DNA of 64,000 bases from Palsa-504 sp963839095 (GTDB lineage Bacteria > Actinomycetota > Actinomycetes > Streptosporangiales > Streptosporangiaceae): assembly GCA_963839095.1 (NCBI GenBank), contig CAWIUF010000053.1, positions 496,001 to 560,000 of the forward strand, written 5' to 3'. The notes under the pieces are model-generated. The model searched no databases. It had not been told where the DNA came from and was given only the letters and a program-made list of their open reading frames with translations. Positions 12,028 through 21,145 of the stretch are shown here, piece after piece. Each line of letters begins with the position of its first letter. Positions within the stretch are counted from its first letter, which is position 1. Position numbers and translations under genes: made by a program.

Positions 12028-12989
12028 GTGCTCCAGATCCGAGACTGGGCCGTGGCCTGGCGACGTTTTTTGCTGATTGCGATGGCGTCTGCCCTGGCGT
12101 GCGGCGTCATGCTGGCGCCGCTCCCCGCCCAGGCGGCCATGTGGCCGGTGCCGGACGGACGGCGGAGCTTACCGGCCCATCCCCGAGCCTTACCTGAACG
12201 GCAGATATCATATCCACGGCGCAGCTGAGCGCGCAGCTCGCGTCCTGCGAAGAGCGGATGGAACGGACCCAGCAGGGTTCCAGGCAGAAGGTGCCCACGG
12301 TCGTCATCGTCGGCGCCTCGTTCACCGCCGGGGTCGGCCCCGGCAGCCCGGACGGCTCCTGGGCCGCGCTGCTGGCCCACCACCTGGGCTGGAATGCCGT
12401 CGTCTACGGGGACCCGGGCGCGGGGTACGTGCGCCCGGGCATCCACCGGCGGGGCCCGGTCTCCCGCGAGATCTCCCAGGTGGACCTGCGCGAGCTCAAC
12501 CCGGCGCTGGTCATCGTGCAGGCCGGCCACAACGACATGGGAGTGCCCGCCGGGGTCGAGCAGGTGCGGGTGAGGCAGGTGCTCGCGCAGATCCGGGCCG
12601 CGGATCCGGACACCTCGATCGCCCTCATCACCGTCTTCGCCGGGCGCCTGCACCGGCCGGCCGCCTACCAGACCGACCGGACGATCGTCGCGGCGGCGCG
12701 GGCCGCCGACCCCTCGGTGATCATCATGGACCCGCTGGCCGTCCTGCACCCGTGGAAGTTCGCCCGGGTGCGAGACGGCCTGCACCCGACGGCGGCCGGC
12801 AGCAGGTGGATCGCCGGCCAGGTGTCGCAGATCCTCGCCGGACGCGGCGTGCAGCCCCTGCTGGCCCCGCGGGGCGCGGGCGTGACGCCGGGTGCCCGGC
12901 CGAAAAACATGATCTGCGACTTCGGCCTCCAGGTGCCCCCGGCTGTCCGGGCCCTCCCGATTACCCAGGTTCCCTCGGCGCTGCGGTAA
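12028..12989 (+). CDS. Secreted SGNH/GDSL hydrolase, frameshifted
   Basis: Exported lipase/esterase-like hydrolase. The signal peptide (MLQIRDWAVAWRRFLLIAMA...PLPAQAA) is in one frame and the catalytic domain in another, with the shift between about 12150 and 12215. The domain has VGASFTAGVGPGSPDGSW (nucleophile block), GDPGAG, QAGHNDMGVP and DGLHPTAAG (Asp-His pair). A clear, intact paralogue lies at 37735-38592 with the same layout, which supports joining the two frames. The last 29 bp overlap the end of the convergent histidine kinase. The substrate is unknown. Confidence 0.8.
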
Positions 12990-14421
12990 CGACGCCGGGC
13001 TCGAGCTCTGGGCGGGCCGGCGCAGGACTAGCCGGGATGGCCTGGGCGGGCAGCCGGAGGCGCAGCAGCGTCCCCTCGCCGGGGGCGGCCTCGGCCTCGA
13101 CGGATCCGCCGTGGCGCTCGGCCACCTGGCGGACGATGGCGAGCCCGAGCCCGGAGCCCGGCACGGCCCGGGCCGCGGGGGCCCGGTAGAAGCGGTCGAA
13201 CACCTGGGGCAGGTCGGCGGGCTCGATACCGGGCCCGCGGTCGCGCACGGTGAGCTCGCCGTCCCGCAGCCGGACTTCCACCCGGCCGCCCGGCGAGCCG
13301 AACTTCGCCGCGTTGTCCAGCAGGTTCCTGACCGCGATGCCCAGCCGGTCGGCCTGGCCGGAGACGACGCAGGGCTCGAGATCCGCGGTGAACGTGGTCT
13401 GCGGCCAGTCCCGGCGGGCGCCGTCCAGGCTGGCGGCGACCACGTCGTGCAGCGGCACGTCACCGACCTGGCCAGCCTGCGTCTCCCCGCGGGCCAGCTC
13501 GGTGACGCTGGTCACCAGCTGGCTGAGCTCGGCCACCTGGGCGACGATCCGGTTCAGCACCTCCTGGCGTTCGGGCTCCGGCATGGACGGGGCCGAGGCC
13601 AGCAGCTCGCAGTTGACCCGCAGGCTGGTCATCGGGGTGCGCAGCTCGTGGCTGGCGTCGCTGACCAGCTGCCGCTGGGCGGCCAGCGAGCGCTGCAGCG
13701 CCTGGAGCATGGTGTTGAACGAGGTGGCGAGCCGTCCTACCTCGTCGGCGCGTTCCACCTCGACCCGGCCGGCCGGGTCCCCGGTCTCCGTCACCCGTTC
13801 GGCCAGTGCGGCCAGGCGGGCCACCGGCGCGAGCCCGGCCCGGGCCACCGCCCAGCCCGCCAGCGCCGCCAGCGCCACCCCGATGAGGCTGAGCAGGGCC
13901 AGCGTCGCCCCGACGCTGGCCACCTCCCCCTGGACCGCGTTGAGCGGCACCGCCACCTGGGCGGCCAGGCCCGGCGCGAGCGGCGTGGTGAGCACCATGG
14001 CGCTCACCCCGCTGAGCTTGTCCTGGGCGTAGTAGGCGCCGCGGCGCCCGGCCGCGACATCGGTCGCGGCCTTGGTACCGGTGAGCACCCCGGCGTTGCC
14101 CGTCGGCGCCCAGACCGCCCCCTTCGCCGTCACCACCTGCGTATAGGGGCTGGTCACGCCGAAGCGGTCCGAGTGCGGCGGCACCCAGCCGGCCGGGATG
14201 TGGCCGTGGAAATGCCGGGCCACCCGGTACACCACGGCCGCCTGCTGCTGCAGCTCACGGTGCACCTCGTCCTGCAGGTCGGCGCGGACCACGACGAAGG
14301 CCACGGCCGTGATGCCCAGCGTTACCGCGGCGACCGCGGCGGCTACGGCGACGGTGAAACGGGTCCGCAGCATGAGCGGCCCCCGGCGGCGGGGCCACCG
14401 CGGCCGGGCCGGCCGGATCAC
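12961..14421 (-). CDS. Two-component sensor histidine kinase
   Basis: 486-residue membrane kinase, starting at a GTG that overlaps the response-regulator stop (GTGA). The first membrane helix (VAVAAAVAAVTLGITAVAFVV) is followed by a roughly 120-residue outside domain and a second helix (about 14000-13850 in the window). Then come a HAMP linker, the phospho-acceptor block SDASHELRTPMTSL, and the ATPase domain with NLLDNAAKFG, DRGPGIEP, FDRFYRAP and GSGLGLAIVRQ. The layout resembles MprB/PrrB-type sensors. Together with the upstream regulator it forms a two-gene signalling operon, divergent from the ComA operon; the signal is unknown. Confidence 0.92.
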   Translation of the reverse strand: MIRPARPRWPRRRGPLMLRTRFTVAVAAAVAAVTLGITAVAFVVVRADLQDEVHRELQQQAAVVYRVARHFHGHIPAGWVPPHSDRFGVTSPYTQVVTAKGAVWAPTGNAGVLTGTKAATDVAAGRRGAYYAQDKLSGVSAMVLTTPLAPGLAAQVAVPLNAVQGEVASVGATLALLSLIGVALAALAGWAVARAGLAPVARLAALAERVTETGDPAGRVEVERADEVGRLATSFNTMLQALQRSLAAQRQLVSDASHELRTPMTSLRVNCELLASAPSMPEPERQEVLNRIVAQVAELSQLVTSVTELARGETQAGQVGDVPLHDVVAASLDGARRDWPQTTFTADLEPCVVSGQADRLGIAVRNLLDNAAKFGSPGGRVEVRLRDGELTVRDRGPGIEPADLPQVFDRFYRAPAARAVPGSGLGLAIVRQVAERHGGSVEAEAAPGEGTLLRLRLPAQAIPASPAPARPELEPGVVTAAPREPG

Positions 14422-15098
14422 GGCGCGGCCCGGATGACGTAGCCGACACCGCGCACGTTGTGCAGCAGCCGCGGGCGGCCGCCGACCTCGAGCTTGCGGC
14501 GCAGGAAGCCGACGAAGACGGTGAGCGCGTTGGACGCGGGAGCCTCGCCGTACCCCCATACCCGCTCCCGGATCACGTCGTAGCTGAGCACCTGCTCGGC
14601 GTTCCGCATCAGCAGCTCGAGCAGGCCGAACTCCATCCGGGTGAGCACGATCTCCTGGCCGTCCCGCATCACCCGCCGGGCGTTGGCGTCGAGGGTCAGG
14701 TCGGCGTAGCCGAGCACGTCCCGCTGGGTCTGGGTGCGCCGCAGCAGAGCCCGGACCCGGGCCTGCAGCTCGCCCAGCGCGAACGGCTTGACCAGGTAGT
14801 CATCCGCGCCGGCGTCAAGACCGGTGACCCGGTCGTCGACCGCGTCCCGGGCGGTGAGCACGAGCACCGGGGTGGCGTCCCCGCGTTCCCGCAGCCGGCG
14901 GCACGCCTCGAACCCGTCCAGGATGGGCATCAGCACGTCCAGCACGATCAGGTCCACCGGCGAGCGGGCCACCACGTCGAGCGCCTCGCCGCCGTGAACG
15001 GCCGTAATGACCTGATATCCCGCGTATCGTAGGGCGCGGCTGAGCGAATCCCGGACGTCCGGATCGTCATCCACGACCAGTACCCGGCTGGAAGTCAT
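14418..15098 (-). CDS. OmpR-family response regulator
   Basis: 226 residues. The receiver domain has the acidic pocket VVDDDPD, phospho-accepting Asp in LIVLDVLMP, and conserved LTARDAVDDRV and YLVKPFALGEL. It is followed by a winged-helix DNA-binding domain (VLTRMEFGLLELLM ... RRKLEVGGRPRLLHNVRGVGYVIR). It is the cognate partner of the overlapping kinase. It points away from the phosphatase/ComA operon across a 170-bp gap and could regulate that operon; this is inference from position only. Confidence 0.94.
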   Translation of the reverse strand: MTSSRVLVVDDDPDVRDSLSRALRYAGYQVITAVHGGEALDVVARSPVDLIVLDVLMPILDGFEACRRLRERGDATPVLVLTARDAVDDRVTGLDAGADDYLVKPFALGELQARVRALLRRTQTQRDVLGYADLTLDANARRVMRDGQEIVLTRMEFGLLELLMRNAEQVLSYDVIRERVWGYGEAPASNALTVFVGFLRRKLEVGGRPRLLHNVRGVGYVIRAAP

Positions 15099-15268
15099 GC
15101 GGTTATCGAATCAGTTCAGGCTGAGAAGATGCTGGAAGGTTGCCGAAGGCCGCTCAATTTTCACTGGTCTTTCACAATGCGCCGGCACTCTTGCCTGCCA
15201 TGCGACAAGGCACGATGACCAGGCACGGCCCCGGCCCCGGCGGAACTCCCGAAGGTGAGGAGGATCAC

Positions 15269-15905
15269 GTGGTCCGTGGCGGTCGCGAAGACGAAGCCGC
15301 CTCCGGCACCCTGTGGCTGATCAGGCACGGGGAGAGCACCTGGAACGTGAGCGGGCTCGCCCAGGGGCACCATGACGAGGCCCGGCTGACCGCCCGCGGC
15401 GAGCGGCAGGCCTGGGAACTCGCGACTGAACTGAGCACCCAGCCGATCAAGACGCTGTACGCTAGCGATCTACGCCGGGCGCTGGAAACGGCGGCTCCGC
15501 TCGCGGAAATACTCGGGCTGGCCGTCCATCTTGACGCCCGGCTGCGCGAGCGTTGCCTGGGCGTTCTCGAGGGCACCGCGAGCGCCGCGATCGGCCCCGA
15601 GGTCACCGGGCTGGCGATCGCAGCGGGTAGCCGACCCCGACGCACGGCCTGACGGCGGGGAGTCTGTCCGGGATTTGTACGAGCGGGCCGCTAGCTTCGC
15701 TGACGAGCTGGCGACCCGGGACCATCCCGGGGACGTCGCCGTCGTCGCCCACGGCGGCACCCTCCGGGTGCTTTACGCCTATTTGCACGGAATCGCGGTC
15801 GAGCGGATGGCCTGGGAACCGCTCGAGAACGGCCGCATCCTGCGCTGGCCCGCACAGCGCCAGGATCACGGCCTCACCCCACGAGAGAGGAACGACGACA
15901 CATGA
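15269..15905 (+). CDS. Histidine phosphatase superfamily protein, frameshifted
   Basis: First gene of the ComA operon. It shows the RHGESTWN phospho-histidine motif, LYASDLRRALETA, the acid region RLRERCLGVLEG and the second histidine block VVAHGGTLRVLYAYL. It resembles the phosphoglycerate mutase/alpha-ribazole phosphatase group. The frame changes near 15622 between EVTGLAI and DPDARPDGGESV, so one base is wrong or the gene is broken there. The GTG at 15269 follows GGTGAGGAGG. Its end overlaps the ComA-like gene (ATGA). In this setting it may dephosphorylate a phosphosulfolactate-like product, replacing ComB; this is a hypothesis. Confidence 0.83.
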
Positions 15906-16666
15906 ATCCGACGGCATTGCGCCTGCCCAGCCGGGCGACGAAGCCGCGCAGCAACGGGTTGACCATGGTCATCGACGGCGGCCTCACGCTGAACCTGTTC
16001 GCCGACGTCGTCTCGTCCACGCCGGAGTACATCGACTTCGTCAAGTTCGGCTGGGGTACCGCGGTGGTGACCGGCGGCATCCGCCAGAAGATCGACGTGC
16101 TGCGGGAGCACGGCATCGGGTTCTATTTTGGCGGGACGCTGTTTGAGAAGTTCGTGATGCAGGAGCGGTTTGACGACTACAAGCGGTTCTGCCACGAGTA
16201 CGGCTGCGAGCACGTCGAGGTGTCGAACGGCACGATCATGATGTCCAATGCCGAGAAGGCGAGTTACATCCGTAAACTCGCCAGCGACTTCACCGTGGTC
16301 TCCGAGGTCGGCTTCAAGGACCCGGACCGCTCGGAGCAGCTGCCGCCGAGCAAGTGGGTGGAGTACATCAACGAGGACCTCACCGCCGGGGCCAAGCTGG
16401 TCACCCTGGAGGCCAGGGAGAGCGGCAAGTCCGGCATCTGCCGGCCCGACGGGGCGCTGCGGTTCGGGCTCATCGAGGACGTGCTGTCGGCCGGCATCGC
16501 CGATGACAGCCTGCTGTTCGAGGCGCCCAGCACCGCGCTGCAGACGTACTTCGTCACCCGGATCGGCCCGGACGTGAACCTGGGCAACGTCCCGGCCAGC
16601 GCGATCATCGGCCTGGAGACGCTGCGCCTCGGGCTGCGCGCCGACACGCTGACCGCGTTCGAATAG
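15902..16666 (+). CDS. Phosphosulfolactate synthase family protein (ComA-like)
   Basis: Intact 254-residue TIM-barrel protein of the ComA family (PF02679), which in methanogens adds sulfite to phosphoenolpyruvate to make phosphosulfolactate for coenzyme M. Family landmarks are PRSNGLTMVIDGG (about residues 19-31), DFVKFGWGT, GIRQKIDVLREHGIGFYFGGTLFE, EVSNGTIMM, VSEVGFKD and LVTLEARESG, ending with LFEAPS and IGPDVNLGNV. It starts inside the preceding stop (ATGA) and is followed 10 nt later by a VOC gene. Homologues outside archaea include plant HSA32 and bacterial proteins of uncertain reaction, so the sulfite-adding activity is likely but not proven here. Confidence 0.9.
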   Translation: MNPTALRLPSRATKPRSNGLTMVIDGGLTLNLFADVVSSTPEYIDFVKFGWGTAVVTGGIRQKIDVLREHGIGFYFGGTLFEKFVMQERFDDYKRFCHEYGCEHVEVSNGTIMMSNAEKASYIRKLASDFTVVSEVGFKDPDRSEQLPPSKWVEYINEDLTAGAKLVTLEARESGKSGICRPDGALRFGLIEDVLSAGIADDSLLFEAPSTALQTYFVTRIGPDVNLGNVPASAIIGLETLRLGLRADTLTAFE

Positions 16667-16676
16667 GGAGACGCGG

Positions 16677-17081
16677 ATGCGGACCACTACCGATGCCTTC
16701 CACCTGGCCATCCCGGCCTACGACCTGGACGAGGCCCAGCACTTCTACGTGACCCTGCTCGGCTGCAAGCTGGCCCGGCGCTACGACGACCGGATCACCC
16801 TGGACTTCTTCGGCGACCAGGTGGTCTGCCACCTGACCGAGGGCCCGCCGCCGGGACGCCCGGAGAGCCTGTACCCGCGGCACTTCGGCGTGACTTTCCG
16901 CGAAGCGGCCGACTTCGAGGCGCTGCACCACTGCGCGGTCACCCGCAAGATCCCGTTCTACCAGGAGGCCTCGACCCGGTTCGAGGGCCTGGTCGAGGAG
17001 CACAGCACGTTCGTGCTGCTCGACCCGTCCGGGAACCTGCTGGAGTTCAAGCATTACCGCGATCCGCGGATGATGTACTAA
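16677..17081 (+). CDS. VOC (glyoxalase/dioxygenase fold) family protein
   Basis: 134 residues with paired beta-alpha-beta-beta-beta modules. Likely metal ligands are the histidine in FHLAIPAYDL, the histidine in RHFGVTF and the glutamate in LLEFKHY; the block FVLLDPSGNLLEFKHY is characteristic. VOC proteins include glyoxalases, epimerases, extradiol dioxygenases and C-C bond enzymes, so the reaction cannot be named. It lies between ComA-like and acyltransferase genes in a coupled operon (stop TAATG overlapping the next start), so it probably acts on the same intermediate. Confidence 0.88.
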   Translation: MRTTTDAFHLAIPAYDLDEAQHFYVTLLGCKLARRYDDRITLDFFGDQVVCHLTEGPPPGRPESLYPRHFGVTFREAADFEALHHCAVTRKIPFYQEASTRFEGLVEEHSTFVLLDPSGNLLEFKHYRDPRMMY

Positions 17082-18442
17082 TGGCGGGCCGCCAGCGGCT
17101 GGACCACATCGACGCGATGCGGCCGCTCAAGCAGGCCGGCGTGGTCAGCACCCATACGATCGTCGCCTTCACCCCGGTGGGGGCCCTGGTCTTCTCCAAC
17201 GCCGCGCTGCTGCTGCTGCACGTGTCGCGGGAGGCGTTCTTCGCCATCTCGGCGTGCATGCTGACCTACGCCTACTCCGGCCTGAAGCGCGACACGATGA
17301 AGAAGTTCTACTGGCGCCGGTTCGTCGCGGTCGGGGTCCCGTACCTGATCTGGAACGCCATCTACTTCGTGTGGTTCATCTACGCGGTGCACGAGAACAC
17401 CTACCCCAACGCGGGGGTGGCCCTGCGGTACTTCGTCCGGCAGCTCGAGATCGGCTACGACCAGCTGTACTTCCTGATCGTGATCGCCGAGTTCTACGTG
17501 GCCTTCCCGCTGGTCCTGTGGGTGCTGCGGAAGACCAAGGGGCACCACGCCCTGCTGGTCGGGGCGGCGCTGGTCCTGCAGGTGTTCTTCACGATCGGAG
17601 TGCACTGGGGCCTGTTCGGCTACCGCGTGGGCGAGTACGCCCAGGAGATCGCGCCGTTCTACGTGCTTTACCTGGTCGGCGGCGCGGTCGTGGCGTGCCA
17701 CCTGAGCGAGTTCCACGACTGGCTGATGAACCACACGCTGCTGATCGTGTTCCTGACCGTGGCCGCCGCGGTCGCCGCCGAGGCCGTGTACTTCCTGACC
17801 AAGGGCACGGGCGCGACGGCGCTCGGCGACGCCGCCGACCCGTTCCAGCCCAGCGTGATCCCGTTCAACGTGGGCGTCATCTGCTGCGGGTACCTGGCCG
17901 GGATGTGGCTGGTGCGCCCCGAGCGGCGCCAGTGGATCAGGAAGGCGACCCGAATCGGCTCGGACGACTCGTACGGCATCTTCCTGGCCCAGATGCTCTT
18001 CATCACCGCGCTGGCCCTGTGGGGCGGACGGAACTTCGCCTCGGTGATGCCGTTCTACGTGTGGATCCCGGCGAGCATCGCGTTCGCCTACTTCGGCAGC
18101 ATCGCGCTGACCGAGCTGCTGGCCCGCACGCCGCTGGCGGTGCCCCTGACCGGCCGCAAGCAGGTGCCGTGGCGGGCCGGGCAGCGTCCGGCCGGGTCGC
18201 ACCGCCGGGTCGCGGCCACGGCCGTCCCGGCGACGGCCGGCGTCCCGCTGAGCGCCTCGGTCCCGGCGATCGACGTCTCCGCGAGCGCCACCGCGGCCGC
18301 GGATCCCACCTCGGCCGCCGTCCCGGCGGTCGCCGCGTCCCTCGAACCGACCCCGACCTCGGCGCCGACCCCCGCTCCGGCCGCCCGGGACCGGGAATCC
18401 AACCCGCTGGCCGCCGCGGCCAGCGACCAGAACGGAGCCTGA
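17081..18442 (+). CDS. Membrane acyltransferase (acyltransferase family 3)
   Basis: 453 residues. The N-terminal RLDHIDAMRPLKQAGVVSTHT is the catalytic-histidine opening of the acyltransferase-3 family (PF01757). About ten membrane helices follow through residue 345, including FYVLYLVGGAVVA and SYGIFLAQML. A C-terminal tail of about 90 residues very rich in Ala, Pro, Thr and Ser (from about residue 365) has no recognisable domain. These enzymes move acyl groups onto sugars, peptides or small molecules across the membrane. The gene overlaps the VOC stop and is followed 4 nt later by an AMP-ligase that could make the acyl donor. Confidence 0.88.
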   Translation: MAGRQRLDHIDAMRPLKQAGVVSTHTIVAFTPVGALVFSNAALLLLHVSREAFFAISACMLTYAYSGLKRDTMKKFYWRRFVAVGVPYLIWNAIYFVWFIYAVHENTYPNAGVALRYFVRQLEIGYDQLYFLIVIAEFYVAFPLVLWVLRKTKGHHALLVGAALVLQVFFTIGVHWGLFGYRVGEYAQEIAPFYVLYLVGGAVVACHLSEFHDWLMNHTLLIVFLTVAAAVAAEAVYFLTKGTGATALGDAADPFQPSVIPFNVGVICCGYLAGMWLVRPERRQWIRKATRIGSDDSYGIFLAQMLFITALALWGGRNFASVMPFYVWIPASIAFAYFGSIALTELLARTPLAVPLTGRKQVPWRAGQRPAGSHRRVAATAVPATAGVPLSASVPAIDVSASATAAADPTSAAVPAVAASLEPTPTSAPTPAPAARDRESNPLAAAASDQNGA

Positions 18443-18445
18443 CCT

Positions 18446-19930
18446 TTGCTAAGGGAATGGATTGACCAGAACGCGGCCAGCCGGGGCGATGCGCCGTATC
18501 TCGAGGACGCGGCCGGGAGCGGCACGCTGACGTTCGCCGGGCTGGCCCGTTCCGTCCGGGCCTGGTGCCAGCTGCTGGACGACGCGGGGATCCCGGCCGG
18601 GGCCAGCGTGGCCATCCGCTGCGCGGAGCAGTACGACTACGCCGTGGCGCTGGCCGGCATCATGGGCGCGGGCCGGGTAGCGGTCCCGCTCGACCCGGGC
18701 GCGCCGGCCGGGGACACCGGGCGGGTGCTGGCCGTAGCCAGGCCGCGGGCGGTGGTCGGCGACCCCGCTGACGGTCCGCTGCTGGACCTGCCCGTAATCA
18801 CCATGCCGAACGAGGCTGCTCCGCGTGATCCTTCCCTCGTCCCGCCCCGCGGCGGGGGCATCTACCTGTGCACGAGCGGCACGACCGGCACGCCCAAGGG
18901 GATCTTGCTGGGCGAGGAGCAGCTGTGTCACGTGGCCGCCGCCGTGGCCAGCCACCACCGGCTGACCCCGGCCGACCGCGGTTACTGCTGCCTGCCCCTG
19001 TTCCACGTGAACGCCGAAGTGGTAGGCGTGCTCTCGGCCCTGGCGGCCGGGGCGTGCCTGATCGTGGACCGCAAGTTCCGCCGCCGCGGCTTCTGGGAGC
19101 TGATCGAGGCGCGCCGGGCCACCTGGATCAACGCGGTGCCGGCCATCATCACGATCCTGGGGATGGACCCGCCCGCGTCGCCGCTGAGCGACCGGATCCG
19201 GTTCATCCGTTCGGCCTCCGCGCCGCTGGCGCCGGCGGCACTGCGGCGGTTCGAGGAGTCGTTCGGCATTCCCGTGGTGGAGACCTACGGGATGACCGAG
19301 GCGGCCAGCATGATCACCGCCAACCCGCTGGACGGGCCGCGTAAGCCCGGCTCGGCCGGCCAGGCGGCCGCCTCCGAGGTGCGCGTGGTCGAGTGCCCCG
19401 AGGAGCCTGCCGGGTCTTCTGGTCCGTGCCTGCCGTGCCTGCCGTGCCCGGCCGGGACCGTGGGCCGGGTGCAGATCAGGGGCGCTGGCGTGATCAAGGA
19501 GTACGCGGCGAACGGCCGGGCCGGCGCCTTCGACGCCGACGGCTGGCTCGACACCGGCGACCTCGGCCACCTGGACGCCGACGGCTACCTGTTCCTGGCC
19601 GGGCGGTCCGACGACGTGATCAACCGGGGCGGCGAGAAGATCTACCCGCGGGAGATCGAGGACTTCCTGCTCGCGCAGCCCGGGGTCCGGTCCGTCGCGC
19701 TGATCGGCGTCCGCGACGAGGTGCTCGGCGAGCGCCCGGTGGCGTACGTGGTCCCGTCCGGGGCCCTGGACGAGACGGAACTGACCGAATCGCTGCACAA
19801 GGTGTGCGAGGCGGAACTGCCCAAGCCCAAGCGGCCGGCCGAGTTCTGCCTGATGGACGAGCTGCCGCTCGGGCCCACCGGCAAGATCGCCCGCCGCCGC
19901 CTGCGCGAGCTGGCCGCCGTCGGCAGCTAG
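18446..19930 (+). CDS. AMP-binding acyl/aryl-CoA ligase
   Basis: 494-residue ANL-superfamily enzyme, last gene of the ComA operon. Motifs: LCTSGTTGTPKGILL (phosphate loop), YGMTEAASMITANP, GWLDTGDLGHLDADGYLFL, GRSDDVINRGGEKIYPREIE and the catalytic lysine in LPLGPTGKIARRRL. It is related to the fatty-acid/oxalate/4-coumarate ligase group. A local CLPCLPC repeat at about residue 328 is unusual. The start is TTG at 18446, 4 nt after the acyltransferase stop. It may supply an acyl-CoA or acyl-AMP to the membrane acyltransferase, or activate the sulfonate product; both are inference. Confidence 0.9.
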   Translation: MLREWIDQNAASRGDAPYLEDAAGSGTLTFAGLARSVRAWCQLLDDAGIPAGASVAIRCAEQYDYAVALAGIMGAGRVAVPLDPGAPAGDTGRVLAVARPRAVVGDPADGPLLDLPVITMPNEAAPRDPSLVPPRGGGIYLCTSGTTGTPKGILLGEEQLCHVAAAVASHHRLTPADRGYCCLPLFHVNAEVVGVLSALAAGACLIVDRKFRRRGFWELIEARRATWINAVPAIITILGMDPPASPLSDRIRFIRSASAPLAPAALRRFEESFGIPVVETYGMTEAASMITANPLDGPRKPGSAGQAAASEVRVVECPEEPAGSSGPCLPCLPCPAGTVGRVQIRGAGVIKEYAANGRAGAFDADGWLDTGDLGHLDADGYLFLAGRSDDVINRGGEKIYPREIEDFLLAQPGVRSVALIGVRDEVLGERPVAYVVPSGALDETELTESLHKVCEAELPKPKRPAEFCLMDELPLGPTGKIARRRLRELAAVGS

Positions 19931-19958
19931 CCACGGCAGGCAGCTACCGTTCCCGGTT

Positions 19959-19997
19959 ACGTCCGGGCGCGCCCGTCGCGCCCGGACGTTTCCTCTT
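19959..19997 (+). terminator. Intrinsic terminator of the ComA operon
   Basis: Perfect 13-bp stem (ACGTCCGGGCGCG / CGCGCCCGGACGT) with a 5-nt loop, followed by TTCCTCTT. It lies 29 bp after the AMP-ligase stop. Confidence 0.85.
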
Positions 19998-20078
19998 GCG
20001 CCCCGGGCGGCTCTTAGTGCCCTGGCCCCCGGGGGGGTCGAACCTCACCCAGCTCCCTCGCCCCATCTGCACCAAACT

Positions 20079-20140
20079 AAATTCAGTGGTTGTGGCGTCC
20101 TAACGGATAGAGACGGTAGGACGCCACTTTCATTGAATTT
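20079..20140. repeat. Long hairpin between convergent genes
   Basis: Two nested inverted repeats. The outer arms are AAATTCAGTG (20079-20088) and CATTGAATTT (20131-20140), with one mismatch. The inner arms TGGCGTCCTA (20093-20102) and TAGGACGCCA (20117-20126) are perfect. This is a small AT-rich island in GC-rich DNA just past the end of the convergent lysE-like gene. It could be a bidirectional terminator or a short mobile-element relic. Confidence 0.6.
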
Positions 20141-20149
20141 GCGGAGGGG

Positions 20150-20816
20150 TTAGCGGGCGGTGGCGGCTAGGTCGATGCCGAGGGCGATGAGGGTGGCGCC
20201 GAGGGCGCGCTCGAGGCGGCGGCGGATGGCGGCGCGGGATAGCCAGCGCCGGGCGCGGGCGGCCAGCAGCACGATGCCCACGCAGTAGCCGGTGTCGATG
20301 ACGAGCTGGACGGAGGCCAGCGCCAGCGTGGTGCCGAACACCGAGCCGTGCCGGGGCAGGAACTGCGGGAAGAACGAGAACGCGAAGACCGCCGCCTTGG
20401 GGTTGGCCGCGATCGTCACCAGCGACGCGCGGAACGCGGCGGCCGGGGTGCGGCCGGCGGGAAGGCGCACGACGGACAGGGCCGCGCCGAACTGCTCGTC
20501 GTCGCCGGGCCGGCGGGCGCTGCGCCAGGCGGTGACCCCGAGGTAGACGAGCACGGCGCCACCCACGATGTGCAGGGCCAGGTACAGCCACCAGGTGGCG
20601 CGCAGCAGCGCGGTCAGGCCGGGCGCCGCGGCCAGCGCCCAGGTGAAGACGCCGATCTCGTTGCCCGCCACCGCGGCCAGCCCGGCCCGGCGGCCCGTCG
20701 CGCACCGTCCGGTGCAGGAACAGGGCCGTGGACGGCCCCGGCAGCGCGGCGACGGCCAGGCAGGCCAGCAGGAACGCGGGCAGCACGGACAGGACATGCC
20801 GGACGATCTCGCTCAT
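20150..20816 (-). CDS. LysE/RhtB family exporter, frameshifted
   Basis: Membrane exporter of amino acids or homoserine-lactone-like solutes, about 220 residues with five to six helices. The N-terminus MSEIVRHVLSVLPAFLLACL with ALPGPSTALFL is the family opening. It changes frame near 20695 into GLAAVAGNEIGVFTWALAAAPGL, then FRASLVTIAANPKAAVFAFSFF and a C-terminal helix. One indel therefore splits an otherwise normal gene. The ATG at 20816 is taken from the family start. It is convergent with the ComA operon and separated by the hairpin at 20079-20140. Confidence 0.82.
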
Positions 20817-20929
20817 CCGCCGATTACACCCGCTGCGGGGCGAAAGCCGCAAAGCGTTTTCCGGTCGCGGCGACCATGGCTACGCCAGCAGCCGCGGCCA
20901 GCCACATGGGCCTGGCCCGGCCGGCGGGC

Positions 20930-21145
20930 GCCGCCGGGTGGGCGAAATGGATCCTGGTCGGCCCGCGGCACCACCTGTGGATGTACGACGGCGCCTCGCT
21001 GGCCCGGCTGCTGGGCGAGGCCGGGTTCGACGGTGCCGCCGTCATGCCGCCCGGCAAGACCAGGATCGAGGAACCGGGCGAGCTGGACCTGGCGGAGCGG
21101 GCCGCGGAGAGCGTCTACGTGGAAGCGGTCCAGCCGGCCTCATGA
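20930..21145 (+). pseudogene. C-terminal fragment of a SAM-dependent methyltransferase
   Basis: The plus strand reads HHLWMYDGASLARLLGEAGF ... then AERAAESVYVEAVQPAS and stop, the usual last 60 residues of class I methyltransferases found in sugar or polysaccharide clusters. No SAM-binding part lies upstream; the sequence breaks into unrelated DNA before about 20930. Its stop overlaps the next fragment's ATG (ATGA), as in an intact operon. Confidence 0.65.

Noticed and set aside
20030..20060. tRNA-like T-arm (GGTTCGA on the minus strand)
   Set aside because: The flanking stems do not pair and no acceptor, D or anticodon arm could be formed.
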